Counted from the stretch's first letter, positions 16,088-24,931 are shown. The stretch: DNA of 64,000 nt from Gallionella sp. (GCA_030682375.1 JAUXOL010000022.1:62001-126000), one strand, 5' to 3'. The notes: generated from the sequence alone by a model not told the origin. Program-made: numbers and translations.

Positions 16088-16933
16088 CTATTCCTGCGGT
16101 GTCTGTTTGGCGCGGATAGATTCGGTCACATCCTTGCCGATCCCGCGGTAGCCGGTAAAGCCGCCGGAAGAGTCGAACATCGGCTCTCCGCTCACCATCA
16201 GATATTGCGTAGCGCCGTCCGGCATGGTTCGGCTGTAGACGAAATCCAGGAATGGCCGCCGCGCCGTCATGTTGGCTTCCAGCGCCGCGCGTTCTGCCTT
16301 GTTCCATCGCGCCGGATGCGATTCCGGGGATTCTCCGATCAGGTTATCGACGGGGATGCCCAGCATCTCCATCACCGGGCCGTAAACCTTGGTGAAATTC
16401 CCTCGCTCATCCTGTTCCCAGTACCAATCGGATGCCAGCTCCGTCAAACGGCGGAAGCGCGCTTCGCTGGCCCTGAGCTCGTTCGTGCGCTCCAGTACTG
16501 CCTGTTCCAGCATCTGGTTGTAGCTGCGAAGCTCCTTGTACAACAAGCGCACTTCGAGCATGTTGTGGATGCGCGTCTTGATTTCCACCATGTCGAACGG
16601 CTTGGCGACGAAGTCCTTGGCACCGGCGGCGAGCGCGCGCAACTTGTGGTCGGGCTGGGCCGTGATCACGATCACCGGAAGATAGTCGTCGGTTTCGATT
16701 TCCTTCAGGCACTCCATGACCTGGAAGCCGTCCATGCCCGGCATCAAAAGATCGAGCAGGATCAGGTCGTAGCGGTTGTCGCGATGCAGCTCGCAGACTA
16801 CGTGCGGGTCCATCGTGCTGGTGATGTGCCGATAGCCGAATTCCTGCAGCATTTCATCCAGCAGCTGAACGTTGGATGACTGATCGTCGACGATCAGAAT
16901 ATTGGCATTAAGAATTTGCTGATCGTTAATCAT
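16088..16933 (-). CDS. Receiver-PAS signalling protein
   Basis: This 281-residue protein has a receiver (residues 8-128, LILLDLLMPGMDG with phosphoacceptor Asp), a coiled-coil linker (QMLEQAVLERTNELRASEARF) and a PAS domain (about 160-275) ending in the PAC-type GYRGIGKDVTES. No enzymatic or DNA-binding output domain follows. Its ATG overlaps the stop of the upstream hybrid kinase, so the two are co-translated. The receiver is clearly paralogous to the three at 9.8-12.4 kb (shared IHNMLEVRLL linker). It may act as a protein-interaction relay; the PAS ligand is unknown. Confidence 0.87.
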   Translation of the reverse strand: MINDQQILNANILIVDDQSSNVQLLDEMLQEFGYRHITSTMDPHVVCELHRDNRYDLILLDLLMPGMDGFQVMECLKEIETDDYLPVIVITAQPDHKLRALAAGAKDFVAKPFDMVEIKTRIHNMLEVRLLYKELRSYNQMLEQAVLERTNELRASEARFRRLTELASDWYWEQDERGNFTKVYGPVMEMLGIPVDNLIGESPESHPARWNKAERAALEANMTARRPFLDFVYSRTMPDGATQYLMVSGEPMFDSSGGFTGYRGIGKDVTESIRAKQTPQE

Positions 16934-18699
16934 GTCGTTTGTCCGGTTTCATTTTCGTTGGCGTGCCTCAGTTCGGAAAACATCAGCGCCTCATCGAGCA
17001 CATTAATCAGATCGTTGATCTTGATGGGTTTCGCCAGATACTCGAAGAATCCCGCATCGAGGCCGATCGAGATATCGCCGGGTATGGCGTTGGCGGTAAT
17101 GGCGATGACGGGGATATATCTCGTCGCCTTATCTTCGCGCAGAATTTTCAAGACCTCTATTCCGCTGATATCGGGCAGATTGATGTCCAGCAGGATCACA
17201 TCCGGAAGCTCGGCACGCGCCAGCTCGATGCCGGGTTTCCCGGCGGAAACGCTCGATATGCGCAGATGCGGGAATTCCTGGACGAATTGCTCTATCAGCA
17301 TCAGGCTGGCCGGATCGTCCTCGATGCAGAGCACGGTGCGCTGCGCCGCATTGAGCAGGTTTTGCAGCGCCTGCCCAGGCGGCTTGTCGTCTGCGATAGC
17401 GGCAGGCGGCGCTACGCTGCGGGACAATTCGATCCAGAATTCGCTGCCGACCCCCATGGTGCTTTCCACGCCGATCTCCCCGCCCATCAGTTCGACCAGT
17501 TGTTTGGCCAGCACCAGGCCGATGCCGGTACCGGTCTCGATGCCGCTCTCCTGTCCGAGGCGATTGAATGGCTGGAACAGCTGCGCCAAATGCACCTGCG
17601 ACAATCCTATGCCGCTATCCTTGACGCTGATGCGTACGCGTTCCGTGCTGGCGCTGCACCGCACCTCGATCGCCCCCTGCGGACGGTTGTATTTAAGCGC
17701 ATTGGACAACAGATTGATCAGAATCTGCTTGGTGCGTACCCGGTCGGCATTGACCAGCAGACTCTCGTCGAACGGAAGAAAGGTGATCCGGATGCCGCGC
17801 TGCTGCGCCTGCGCCTCGAACATGGCCTCGCACTTGCGCATGATGTAGGCCAACGACACCGGCTCTTGCACCAACGACAACCTGCCGGATTCGATCGTAG
17901 CCAGATCCAGGATCTCGTTGATCAGTTCGAGCAGATACCAGCCTGCCTCGGTGATCTTGCCGAGCCTACCCCGCTGAATATCGGTTTGCGGCACCGAACT
18001 GCTTTCCATCAACTGCGCGAAACCGAGGATGGAGTTCAGCGGGGTGCGCAATTCATGGCTCATATTGGAAAGGAAAATCGATTTCGCACGATTGGCATTT
18101 TCCGCTGCCAGACTGACGCGCTCCAGTTCGGCGTTCTTGTCCTGCAGCAGCCTGTCCATGCGTTTTCGCTCGCTGATGTCGGTCAGCGTGACGCGCAACG
18201 TCTGGGTTGCGGCATCGACCTCGCTGAACAGCCCATCCAGATGGGCATCGAAGCAGCTGCCATCGCTGCGCTGCAGCATCAGTTCGCAAACCTGCGGACC
18301 GCCGGGTTGCATGGCATCGATGAAATACTGCTGCCAGAGATTGCGATCCGCCGGCAAGACCATATGTGCAAAACGGCGTTGCAACAACCTTTTTCGCTCT
18401 TCCCCCAGCAATTCGGCACCGGTCAGGTTGATGGAAGCGATTTTCGCCTCGCTCGACAGCGTCAGATAACCGACCGGCGCGAATTCGTAGAGGTCCACAT
18501 AGCGGTCGCGGCTTTCCTCCAGCAACTCCTGAGTGCGGCGCAATTCCTCGTTCTGCATCTCCAATTCGACCTGATGCACCTGAAGATCGTGCAGGAGCTT
18601 CTGGACCGTATGCGGAATAGCCTCCGTGGCCGGCGAACAAACGAGCCGCTTCTCGGCTTCATCGCGCAGCGTATCTTGCTGACTGGAGTTAGGGCTCAT
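16930..18699 (-). CDS. Hybrid histidine kinase (PAS-HisKA-ATPase-receiver)
   Basis: This 589-residue soluble sensor kinase starts with a helical segment (residues 30-70) and a PAS domain (about 68-180), followed by HisKA (SNMSHELRTPLN, His 215), the ATPase domain (NLLSNALKYN, DSGIGLS, GTGIGLVLAKQL) and a receiver (DVILLDINLPDISG). All catalytic motifs look intact. It lies 16 bases after the CheB-CheR fusion gene and overlaps the receiver-PAS gene, so the three form one operon. The N-terminal LLHDLQVHQVELEMQNEEL segment is common in kinases found next to CheB-CheR fusions. It resembles the four-PAS kinase in its kinase core. Confidence 0.92.
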   Translation of the reverse strand: MSPNSSQQDTLRDEAEKRLVCSPATEAIPHTVQKLLHDLQVHQVELEMQNEELRRTQELLEESRDRYVDLYEFAPVGYLTLSSEAKIASINLTGAELLGEERKRLLQRRFAHMVLPADRNLWQQYFIDAMQPGGPQVCELMLQRSDGSCFDAHLDGLFSEVDAATQTLRVTLTDISERKRMDRLLQDKNAELERVSLAAENANRAKSIFLSNMSHELRTPLNSILGFAQLMESSSVPQTDIQRGRLGKITEAGWYLLELINEILDLATIESGRLSLVQEPVSLAYIMRKCEAMFEAQAQQRGIRITFLPFDESLLVNADRVRTKQILINLLSNALKYNRPQGAIEVRCSASTERVRISVKDSGIGLSQVHLAQLFQPFNRLGQESGIETGTGIGLVLAKQLVELMGGEIGVESTMGVGSEFWIELSRSVAPPAAIADDKPPGQALQNLLNAAQRTVLCIEDDPASLMLIEQFVQEFPHLRISSVSAGKPGIELARAELPDVILLDINLPDISGIEVLKILREDKATRYIPVIAITANAIPGDISIGLDAGFFEYLAKPIKINDLINVLDEALMFSELRHANENETGQTT

Positions 18700-18715
18700 T
18701 TATTTTCGGCCGCGG

Positions 18716-21700
18716 CTATGAAACCGTTTCTATCGCAAGCAGGATCATCTGGGTATCGCCGTTGTGATCGACGATACGGCGTGCATTCAGCAACATCTTG
18801 TGATGGCCGATAACGGGAAATTCGTGCTCGACGACGAAGTCATCGAAACTCTGGCTGTTCGGCAGGATGTTTTCCAGCAGTTCGCGCAAGGCGGGGATGT
18901 CCCACTGGTGGTTGCCCAATTCGTAGATAGAGCGCCCCTGAGTCGCTTCGCGCGTGACCTGGAAATCCCGGTAAAAAGAGCGGCTGGCGGAGACGATCTC
19001 CATCTTGTCGTTCAATACGACGAGCGGTTCGCGCGCCGTATTCACGATGCCTTCCGCCAGTGTGCGCGCCTGCCGCTCCGCCGCCTCGGCGACGACACGC
19101 GGGGTGATATCGACGAAGGTCAGCACCACCCCGTCGATCACGTTGTCCAGCGTGCGATAAGGCTGGATGCGCGTCAGATAACAACTGCCGCCCGGCGTGC
19201 GCACCTCGCGCTCGCGCGGCACTAGGCTATCCAGCACGGCCTGCGCATCGACCAGCAGATCGTCGGTGTCTATGTTCGACTTGATGTCGTTCAATGCCCT
19301 GCCCACGTCCGAGGCGACCAGACGGTAGACCTGTGCAGCCTCGCGGGTATAGCGTTTGATATTGAGATGCTCGTCGAGAAAGATGGTGCCGACATTGATG
19401 TTGTCGAGCAGGTTCTTCATATCGTTCTGCATCCCGGCGAGCAGTTCTATCTTGGCCTGCAATTCGGCATTGACGGTGATCAGCTCTTCGTTGACGGATT
19501 GCAGCTCCTCCTTGGAGGTTTCCAGCTCCTCGTTGGTCGACTGCAGCTCCTCGTTGGTCGACTGCAGTTCCTCGTTGGTCGATTTCAGCTCTTCGTTGGA
19601 TGCCTGCTGTTCTTCGATGGTGGCCTGCAGATTTTCCCGGGTGTAGATCAATTCGCGCTCGAGTTCGTCGATGCGCGCAACACCGCGCGTCCCGGACATG
19701 GACGTGCGCTTGCCGGACGCAGCTTTGTCGGGCGCAGACTTGCCGGATACCGTATCCGGCAAATCCTGAAAACTCACCAGCAACAAACCCTCGGCGCTCT
19801 CCGTTGCGGGAAGCGGACGCACGCTGAAGCTGGCCCTATGAAAGTCGCCGTTGGTCCTGACCGACAGTTCGCGGCCCAAAGTAGGCTCGCCCTGAGCCGC
19901 GAGATGAATGGCCGTGCGCAGCTCCAGCTGTAGGCCCTCGCGCGCCATATCGACGACGTTGAGCGTGGCCTGTCCCGGTGCCGGGCGCAGGTAACGGCCG
20001 GTCTCGCCATGCACATAGAGGATATCGCCATTCAGGCCGGTCACCACCGAGGCAGGCGCATAGGACTGCAACAGAAAACGCTTGGCCACTTCGGCGAAGT
20101 TGGTCTCTCTGGTTTTACTCATGATTTCCTCCGGTGCCTTGGTGTTTCTTTCCGAGGCCCAGGTCAACGTGCTGGTCAGCGCAGAACGCGTTGCGGCGGC
20201 GGAATGGGTGGCTCGGTAGAACTTCCACTTGCGATTGAGCGGCACGAACAGATCGGTGTGATTGCCGATACTCTCCGAGGGCGACAGAAACATCACACCG
20301 CCTGGCTTGAGCGCATATTGAAATGCCGACATCAGGCGGTCTTGCAGTTCCGGCTCCAGATAGATCATCAGATTGCGGCAGCTGAGCAGATCGAGCCGGG
20401 TGAAGGGCGGGTCCTTGATGACGTTCTGGGTCGCGAACACCACCATCTCGCGTATCTCTTTCTTTACCCGATAGCCGGCATCGGTCTGGACGAAGAAACG
20501 GGCCAGCCGTTCGGGCGTGACATCCTGTGCGATGTTGGGCGGATAGATGCCCGCGCGCGCGGTGGCGATGGCGTCGTCGTCGAGATCGGTGGCGTATATC
20601 TGCACCCGGAACTCGGGCCGGGTGTCATCCATCAATTCGCGCAGCAGAATAGCGATGGAATAGGCCTCCTCGCCGCTGGCACAACCCGGCACCCAGGCAC
20701 GGAACACATAGCCATCCGGCTTCGCCGTCAGCAGCTGCGGCAGGATGTCGTTGCGCAGCGCCTTGAAAGCCTCCGCATCGCGGAAGAAACTGGTGACATT
20801 GATCAACAGCTCCTTGAACAGCACCTGCACCTCGGCCGGATGCTCCTTCAGATAGCGGGAATAGACCTCGGTGTCCTCGATATCGTGCTGCAACATGCGC
20901 CGCTCGATGCGACGGGATATGGTGCTCTTCTTGTACAGCGAAAAGTCATGGCCGGTGGCGCTACGCAGTTGCAGCAGGATGCGATTGATACCGCTCGCCG
21001 CCGCTGGCGTGGCAAGCGACGATGGCGGATGCGGTAAATCAACCGCGTGGCGCGCCCTGGCCGACAACGCCTGATGCATGCCTTCCGGCGACAGCACATG
21101 GGTGGCGTAACCGGCGCCGATGGCGCTTGCCGGCATACCGTCGTATTTCGCACTGGCCGGCTCTTGCACCAGCGTTATGCCGCCGGCGCCCAGGATGGCG
21201 CGCAAGCCCAGGGTTCCGTCGGTACCGGTGCCGGATAGAATAATGCCTATGGCCAGCTCGCCCTGATCTTCGGCCAACGAGCGCAGGAAGGCATCGATGG
21301 GCATGCGCTGCCCGCGCGGCTGCTCCGGCACGCTGAGTTGCAGCATGCCGTGAAAGATCGCCATATCGCGATTGGGTGGAATCACATACACGCAGTTCGG
21401 CGCGACCCGAACCTGATCCTGAGCCTCGATCACCGGCATGGCGGTACTGCGCTGCAGGATTTCGGTGAGCATGCTGGCGTGGTCCGGGTCGAGATGCGAC
21501 ACCAGCACGAAAGCCATGCCGCTATCGGCCGGGAGATCGCGGAAGAACAATTCGAAGGCTTCCAGCCCTCCGGCAGATGCGCCGATGCCGACGATGGGAA
21601 AACCGACCGAAGCGGGCGCGGCGGATTCGGCCGAGCCGGGAATTTTGCCGATCGCAGCGGCAGCCTGCTCCGCGCTCTGCCCCTGCGCTCTCCGCTTATT

Positions 21701-21727
21701 TTTAGTCTTGTCTGTCTTGATAACCAC
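18716..21727 (-). CDS. CheB-CheR-PAS fusion (methylesterase/methyltransferase sensor)
   Basis: This is a fused chemotaxis-like protein of about 1003 residues. The CheB methylesterase domain comes first, with IGASAGGLEAF (catalytic Ser), HLDPDHASM (His) and SGTGTDGTLG (Asp). The CheR methyltransferase follows, with VTSFFRDAEAF, VPGCASGEEAYS for SAM binding and CRNLMIYL. Next is a long coiled coil built from repeated NEELQST heptads, then two PAS domains. There is no receiver in front of CheB. The GTG start at 21727 has AAGGA five to six bases upstream; longer in-frame starts (ATG 21805, TTG 21838) have no ribosome site. No methyl-accepting receptor is nearby, so the target may be its own kinases or a distant receptor. 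It leads the operon of 16.1-21.7 kb. Confidence 0.9.
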   Translation of the reverse strand: MVIKTDKTKNKRRAQGQSAEQAAAAIGKIPGSAESAAPASVGFPIVGIGASAGGLEAFELFFRDLPADSGMAFVLVSHLDPDHASMLTEILQRSTAMPVIEAQDQVRVAPNCVYVIPPNRDMAIFHGMLQLSVPEQPRGQRMPIDAFLRSLAEDQGELAIGIILSGTGTDGTLGLRAILGAGGITLVQEPASAKYDGMPASAIGAGYATHVLSPEGMHQALSARARHAVDLPHPPSSLATPAAASGINRILLQLRSATGHDFSLYKKSTISRRIERRMLQHDIEDTEVYSRYLKEHPAEVQVLFKELLINVTSFFRDAEAFKALRNDILPQLLTAKPDGYVFRAWVPGCASGEEAYSIAILLRELMDDTRPEFRVQIYATDLDDDAIATARAGIYPPNIAQDVTPERLARFFVQTDAGYRVKKEIREMVVFATQNVIKDPPFTRLDLLSCRNLMIYLEPELQDRLMSAFQYALKPGGVMFLSPSESIGNHTDLFVPLNRKWKFYRATHSAAATRSALTSTLTWASERNTKAPEEIMSKTRETNFAEVAKRFLLQSYAPASVVTGLNGDILYVHGETGRYLRPAPGQATLNVVDMAREGLQLELRTAIHLAAQGEPTLGRELSVRTNGDFHRASFSVRPLPATESAEGLLLVSFQDLPDTVSGKSAPDKAASGKRTSMSGTRGVARIDELERELIYTRENLQATIEEQQASNEELKSTNEELQSTNEELQSTNEELETSKEELQSVNEELITVNAELQAKIELLAGMQNDMKNLLDNINVGTIFLDEHLNIKRYTREAAQVYRLVASDVGRALNDIKSNIDTDDLLVDAQAVLDSLVPREREVRTPGGSCYLTRIQPYRTLDNVIDGVVLTFVDITPRVVAEAAERQARTLAEGIVNTAREPLVVLNDKMEIVSASRSFYRDFQVTREATQGRSIYELGNHQWDIPALRELLENILPNSQSFDDFVVEHEFPVIGHHKMLLNARRIVDHNGDTQMILLAIETVS

Positions 21728-21844
21728 GGTAATCCTTAATATGCAAAATCCGCTGCCGTTCGCATTCCGTCCAGCCCCCGTCTCAGCCTCGTATTTTACG
21801 GGCATCGAAGCAATAGCGAAGCACCGATCTTGCCACAAACGAAC

Positions 21845-22645
21845 TCATTTATTCCGGGCTTGGCCGGTGCAGCTTGACTGCATATTGCCGGACAAACTGC
21901 CGACCGTGGGCGCCTCGCATAGCAAACGCTCGAATTCATTCTTGACGACCGCATAGCATTCGCAAGCACGCGACTCCAATCCGTTCCTGTCGATGACCGA
22001 AATATGCCCGCGGCGGTAACTGATCAATCCCGCGCGCTGCAAGTTTCCGGCGGCTTCCGTGATGCCCTCGCGTCGTACGCCCAGCATGCCGGCGATCAAC
22101 TCCTGGGTCATTGTCAGGTCATTCGAGGACAAGCGATCCAGCGTCAGCAACAGCCAGCGACATAATTGCTGCTCCACCGAGTGATAGCGATTGCAGGCAG
22201 CGGTTTGCGATATCTGCGTCATCAGCGCCTGGGTGTAGCGCAGCAGCAAATTGCGCAATTCTCCGGCACAAGGCCCCTCGGTACGATTGAATTCCTCCAT
22301 CAACCACCGCTCGGGCAAACGGTAGCCGCAGCCTGCGGTCTGCACGGTGGCGCGGTTGGGCATGGTATTGCCGCCCATGAACAGCGCAATGCCGAGTACG
22401 CCCTCATTGCCCACCCCCGCGATTTCGGCGGATGCCCCATTCTCCATGACATAGTGCAACGACAGGATGGCAGTGGTTGGAAAGTAGAGGTGTTGCAATC
22501 GCCCGCCGGACTCGTGGAGGACATCGCCTAGCGACATCGAGACCAGGGCCAAATGAGGAGCCAGTACCTCAAGCACTTCGGCGTGCAAAGCCCCGAGCAG
22601 GCGGTTCTGGTTAGGCGTCTGCGATGAAGGAATAATAGTGACCAT
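21845..22645 (-). CDS. Crp/Fnr-family transcriptional regulator (first copy)
   Basis: This 266-residue regulator has a cyclic-nucleotide-binding-type beta barrel (residues 15-140: GDVLHESGGRLQHLYFPTTAILSL), a long dimerisation helix (RYTQALMTQISQTAACNRYHSVEQQL) and a winged helix-turn-helix (LTMTQELIAGMLGVRREGITEAAG). No Fnr-type cysteine cluster is seen at the N-terminus. The recognition helix reads RREGITE; aligned by eye with E. coli CRP, Arg180 and Glu181 are kept and Arg185 is Glu. The ATG at 22645 follows a TTG two codons upstream. Two palindromes of the recurring operator type lie about 120-160 bases upstream, suggesting self- or cross-regulation. Confidence 0.9.
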   Translation of the reverse strand: MVTIIPSSQTPNQNRLLGALHAEVLEVLAPHLALVSMSLGDVLHESGGRLQHLYFPTTAILSLHYVMENGASAEIAGVGNEGVLGIALFMGGNTMPNRATVQTAGCGYRLPERWLMEEFNRTEGPCAGELRNLLLRYTQALMTQISQTAACNRYHSVEQQLCRWLLLTLDRLSSNDLTMTQELIAGMLGVRREGITEAAGNLQRAGLISYRRGHISVIDRNGLESRACECYAVVKNEFERLLCEAPTVGSLSGNMQSSCTGQARNK

Positions 22646-22763
22646 TTTCAAGATTCCATGCGCTCCGACGCGGGGGTGGATTCGATAAAAACAGCAGGGC
22701 GGACATGGCCGAACATCGTTTGAGACTACATCGCGTTTTGTTATAACACGTTACTTGGAAGTA

Positions 22764-22803
22764 TGTACGGCAGCGAACAAACCCGTATGTTCGGTAACGC
22801 ACA
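22764..22803. promoter_or_regulatory. Tandem pair of Crp-type palindromes between the two regulators
   Basis: Two operators occur here: TGTACG-GCAG-CGAACA at 22764-22779 and TGTTCG-GTAA-CGCACA at 22788-22803. Their centres are 24 bp apart. They lie upstream of the first Crp/Fnr gene and just after the second one. This is the only tandem pair of the motif in the window. Confidence 0.6.
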
Positions 22804-22827
22804 GATTCCGAACCGGCAATGCAGGCG

Positions 22828-23535
22828 CTAGCCTCGCGCAACGTTATGCATGCCCCTGACGATCTGATAACACTGACAAGCCGCCGCTTCCAGCCCATCA
22901 TCGTCGAGTATGGTGATTTCACCGCGGTTATAGCTGATCAGGTTGCGCTGGCGCAGCGTACCGGCGGCCTTGGTAACGCCAACCCGCCGCACTCCCAGCA
23001 TATTGGCGAGCAGTTCCTGCGTCAGATGGAATCGGTTCGATCGCAAGCGATCGCGCGTCATCAGCAACCATCGAGCAAGGCGGGCTTCGATCAGGTGAAA
23101 TCGATTGCATGCGGCGGTTTGTGTCGTTTGTATCATCAGCTCGTAGATGTACCAGTACACCTCTCGCCGCAGCGGCATGCTGCGCTGAAATTCCTTATGG
23201 AAGTCCGCGGCACTCATGCGCAAGGCCTCGCCCGCCACCTGCACCACGGTACCTACCGGGGAGGCGTTCACCCCGAGCGCGAGGGGAGTGCCGAGCATGC
23301 CCTCGCGGCCGACCAGGCCGACTTCCAGTGCCTGATGGCCTTCTGCCTGTACCAGCAAGGAAACCAGCACATCGCTGGGAAAGTACACCTGAGTGATCGG
23401 CTCCCCCGGATGGTAGAGTTCCTCGCCAAAGCTCAACGCAACCTGTTCGAGGCGAGGCCGCAGCAATTGATACTCCTTGTCTGGCAAGGCTGCCAGCAGG
23501 CTGTTTGCAACAGGAACTTGATCTGCAACTTGCAT
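22828..23535 (-). CDS. Crp/Fnr-family transcriptional regulator (second copy)
   Basis: This 235-residue paralogue of the neighbouring regulator has a nucleotide-binding-type barrel (residues 15-125: LSFGEELYHPGEPITQVYFPSDVLVSLL), the dimer helix (YELMIQTTQTAACNRFHLIEARLARWL) and the winged helix-turn-helix (LTQELLANMLGVRRVGVTKAAG). The shared TQTAACNR(F/Y)H segment marks both proteins as one subfamily. In the recognition helix the position of E. coli CRP Glu181 is Val and that of Arg185 is Lys, so a DNA site different from TGTGA is expected. The start is an ATG at 23535. Effector unknown; the phosphate-cassette residues of true cAMP binders are not obvious. Confidence 0.9.
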   Translation of the reverse strand: MQVADQVPVANSLLAALPDKEYQLLRPRLEQVALSFGEELYHPGEPITQVYFPSDVLVSLLVQAEGHQALEVGLVGREGMLGTPLALGVNASPVGTVVQVAGEALRMSAADFHKEFQRSMPLRREVYWYIYELMIQTTQTAACNRFHLIEARLARWLLMTRDRLRSNRFHLTQELLANMLGVRRVGVTKAAGTLRQRNLISYNRGEITILDDDGLEAAACQCYQIVRGMHNVARG

Positions 23536-23788
23536 TGAGCCATCCCGGGTAATTCGCAGTCAGGAAAAATCATGGGCAACCAGCGGAAATACAAAGTCGC
23601 TTATCCGATATCAGAATCCGGATTTTCAGAGATGTCCTAAACACAGATTGGTCGTGTGCAACTGGCCGATGACGGCGCAATCGCTCAGCAGCATCGCTAT
23701 GGGCAATATCAAGGACATGGCCCACATTTTTGATAGCGCGGGCATATGCATTCGACCCCTCGATTTCGACCGGACTTTCAGATTACGG

Positions 23789-24070
23789 CTACTTGCCGTG
23801 CAGCTTGTGTTTCATCTGCCATGCGACCCAGCCGATTTGCAGCCACTTGCCGACGCGTCCAAGCCGCAATGCTGCAAGCAAGGCTGCGACGCCAACGATC
23901 CCGATGGCGGGATGGCTACGGACGAATCGCAACGCGACCAGCCCTTGGTCTACCCGAGCCAGAGGAGTACGCCATGGCTCTATGCTTTGTGCCAACATCG
24001 CTCGCTGTTCCGCCGCCTGTGCAACCAGATGTTTTCGCCGCAGGAGCAGACGATCAAGTCTTGCGCTCAT
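23789..24070 (-). CDS. YqjK-like small membrane-associated protein
   Basis: This 93-residue protein begins with a basic helical region rich in Arg and Gln (SARLDRLLLRRKHLVAQAAEQRAML) and has a hydrophobic helix at about residues 56-70 (IGIVGVAALLAALRLG). Small proteins of this type follow yqjD and yqjE in enterobacteria and betaproteobacteria, and the order here is the same (DUF883, YqjE-like, YqjK-like). It starts nine bases after the YqjE-like stop. Function unknown; association of YqjD-type proteins with stationary phase is known in E. coli. Confidence 0.7.
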   Translation of the reverse strand: MSARLDRLLLRRKHLVAQAAEQRAMLAQSIEPWRTPLARVDQGLVALRFVRSHPAIGIVGVAALLAALRLGRVGKWLQIGWVAWQMKHKLHGK

Positions 24071-24079
24071 GATCGCCCC

Positions 24080-24472
24080 TCAGATCCGGGAGTCCAGCGA
24101 CTGCCTGTCTTTCGACAATTCCGACAGACTCGCCGAAAACATACGCGGCTTGGTTCTGATCTTGTGCATCGCCAACAGCCAGACCGAAACACCGACCGCC
24201 AGAAACGCGCCAGCAAGCACGCCCAGCACCAGGATGCGCTGCGTATCCCAGAACAGGATCACAAGCAGGATGGTTCCCAGCACCGCCCCGACTCCCAAAC
24301 AGAACAGCCCGACCAGCGTCAGCACCAGCAGCGACAACAAACGCTCCCTATCTTCCTCCAGATCGGAGGACAACAGAGCCAGGCGCGTATGCGCAATCGC
24401 GACCAGCGTTGCCGCAAGCACCGTCAGAGAATCGAGCAGGCCTCTGTTCCCGCCGGATGTCTTCTCCGTCAT
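24080..24472 (-). CDS. YqjE-like holin-superfamily membrane protein
   Basis: This 130-residue membrane protein has two strong hydrophobic segments (about residues 43-70 and 75-98: LLVLTLVGLFCLGVGAVLGTI and ILVLGVLAGAFLAVGVSVWLL) after an amphipathic N-terminus (TVLAATLVAIAHTRLALLSSDLEEDRERL). This is the layout of the YqjE/phage-holin-III-like family. The ATG at 24472 is used because the upstream extension overlaps the DUF883 gene and is very Arg-rich. It lies 11 bases after the DUF883 stop, so the three genes form an operon. Confidence 0.78.
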   Translation of the reverse strand: MTEKTSGGNRGLLDSLTVLAATLVAIAHTRLALLSSDLEEDRERLLSLLVLTLVGLFCLGVGAVLGTILLVILFWDTQRILVLGVLAGAFLAVGVSVWLLAMHKIRTKPRMFSASLSELSKDRQSLDSRI

Positions 24473-24483
24473 GATGCGCGCGG

Positions 24484-24798
24484 CTAGCGACGGCCGATCA
24501 GCAAGCCGATCACCACACCGACGCCGGCGGCGACACCGATGGCCTGCCACGGATTGTTATGCACATAGACATCGGTCGCCTTCGCGGCAGCCTTGGTTCT
24601 GACCAGCAATTCGGCTTGCGCATCCGCCATTCTTGCCTTTGCCACCTTGAGCGACGATTCCGCCTTGGCGCGCAACGCGATCAGTTGCTCGCCGCCCTGA
24701 TTGGCCGTAGCTTTCAGCAACGCTTCTGCATCGGCCACGACCACCTTGAAGTCGTCGATCAATTGTTCCTTACTTGCTTCATACGATGACTGGTTCAT
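24484..24798 (-). CDS. DUF883 (ElaB/YqjD-type) protein
   Basis: This 104-residue protein has a long charged helical region (EQLIDDFKVVVADAEALLKATANQ...), the family signature YVHNNPWQAIGVAAGVGVVIGLLIGRR and a single C-terminal membrane helix. YqjD and ElaB in E. coli are tail-anchored, ribosome-associated and induced in stationary phase under RpoS; the same role here is an inference. The start MNQSSYE at 24798 has GGAGAA four bases upstream, better placed than the ATG four codons earlier. Confidence 0.88.
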   Translation of the reverse strand: MNQSSYEASKEQLIDDFKVVVADAEALLKATANQGGEQLIALRAKAESSLKVAKARMADAQAELLVRTKAAAKATDVYVHNNPWQAIGVAAGVGVVIGLLIGRR

Positions 24799-24931
24799 GT
24801 TGTTCTCCATTGTTGGCCATATTTCCAGACGAGCCGTCCGCCCGGAATGATTTCAATACGAAGTCTCATCCGCCTCTCGCGAGACTGGGATTTATGACTT
24901 TATTTATTCCCGCATTTTTTCATCGGGCACT

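Noticed and set aside
13985-18813. Very long plus-strand open frames opposite the two hybrid kinases (595 and 624 codons)
   Set aside because: They are antisense shadows caused by GC-rich codon use: the minus-strand frames carry complete kinase and PAS domains, and the plus frames show no domain or ribosome site.
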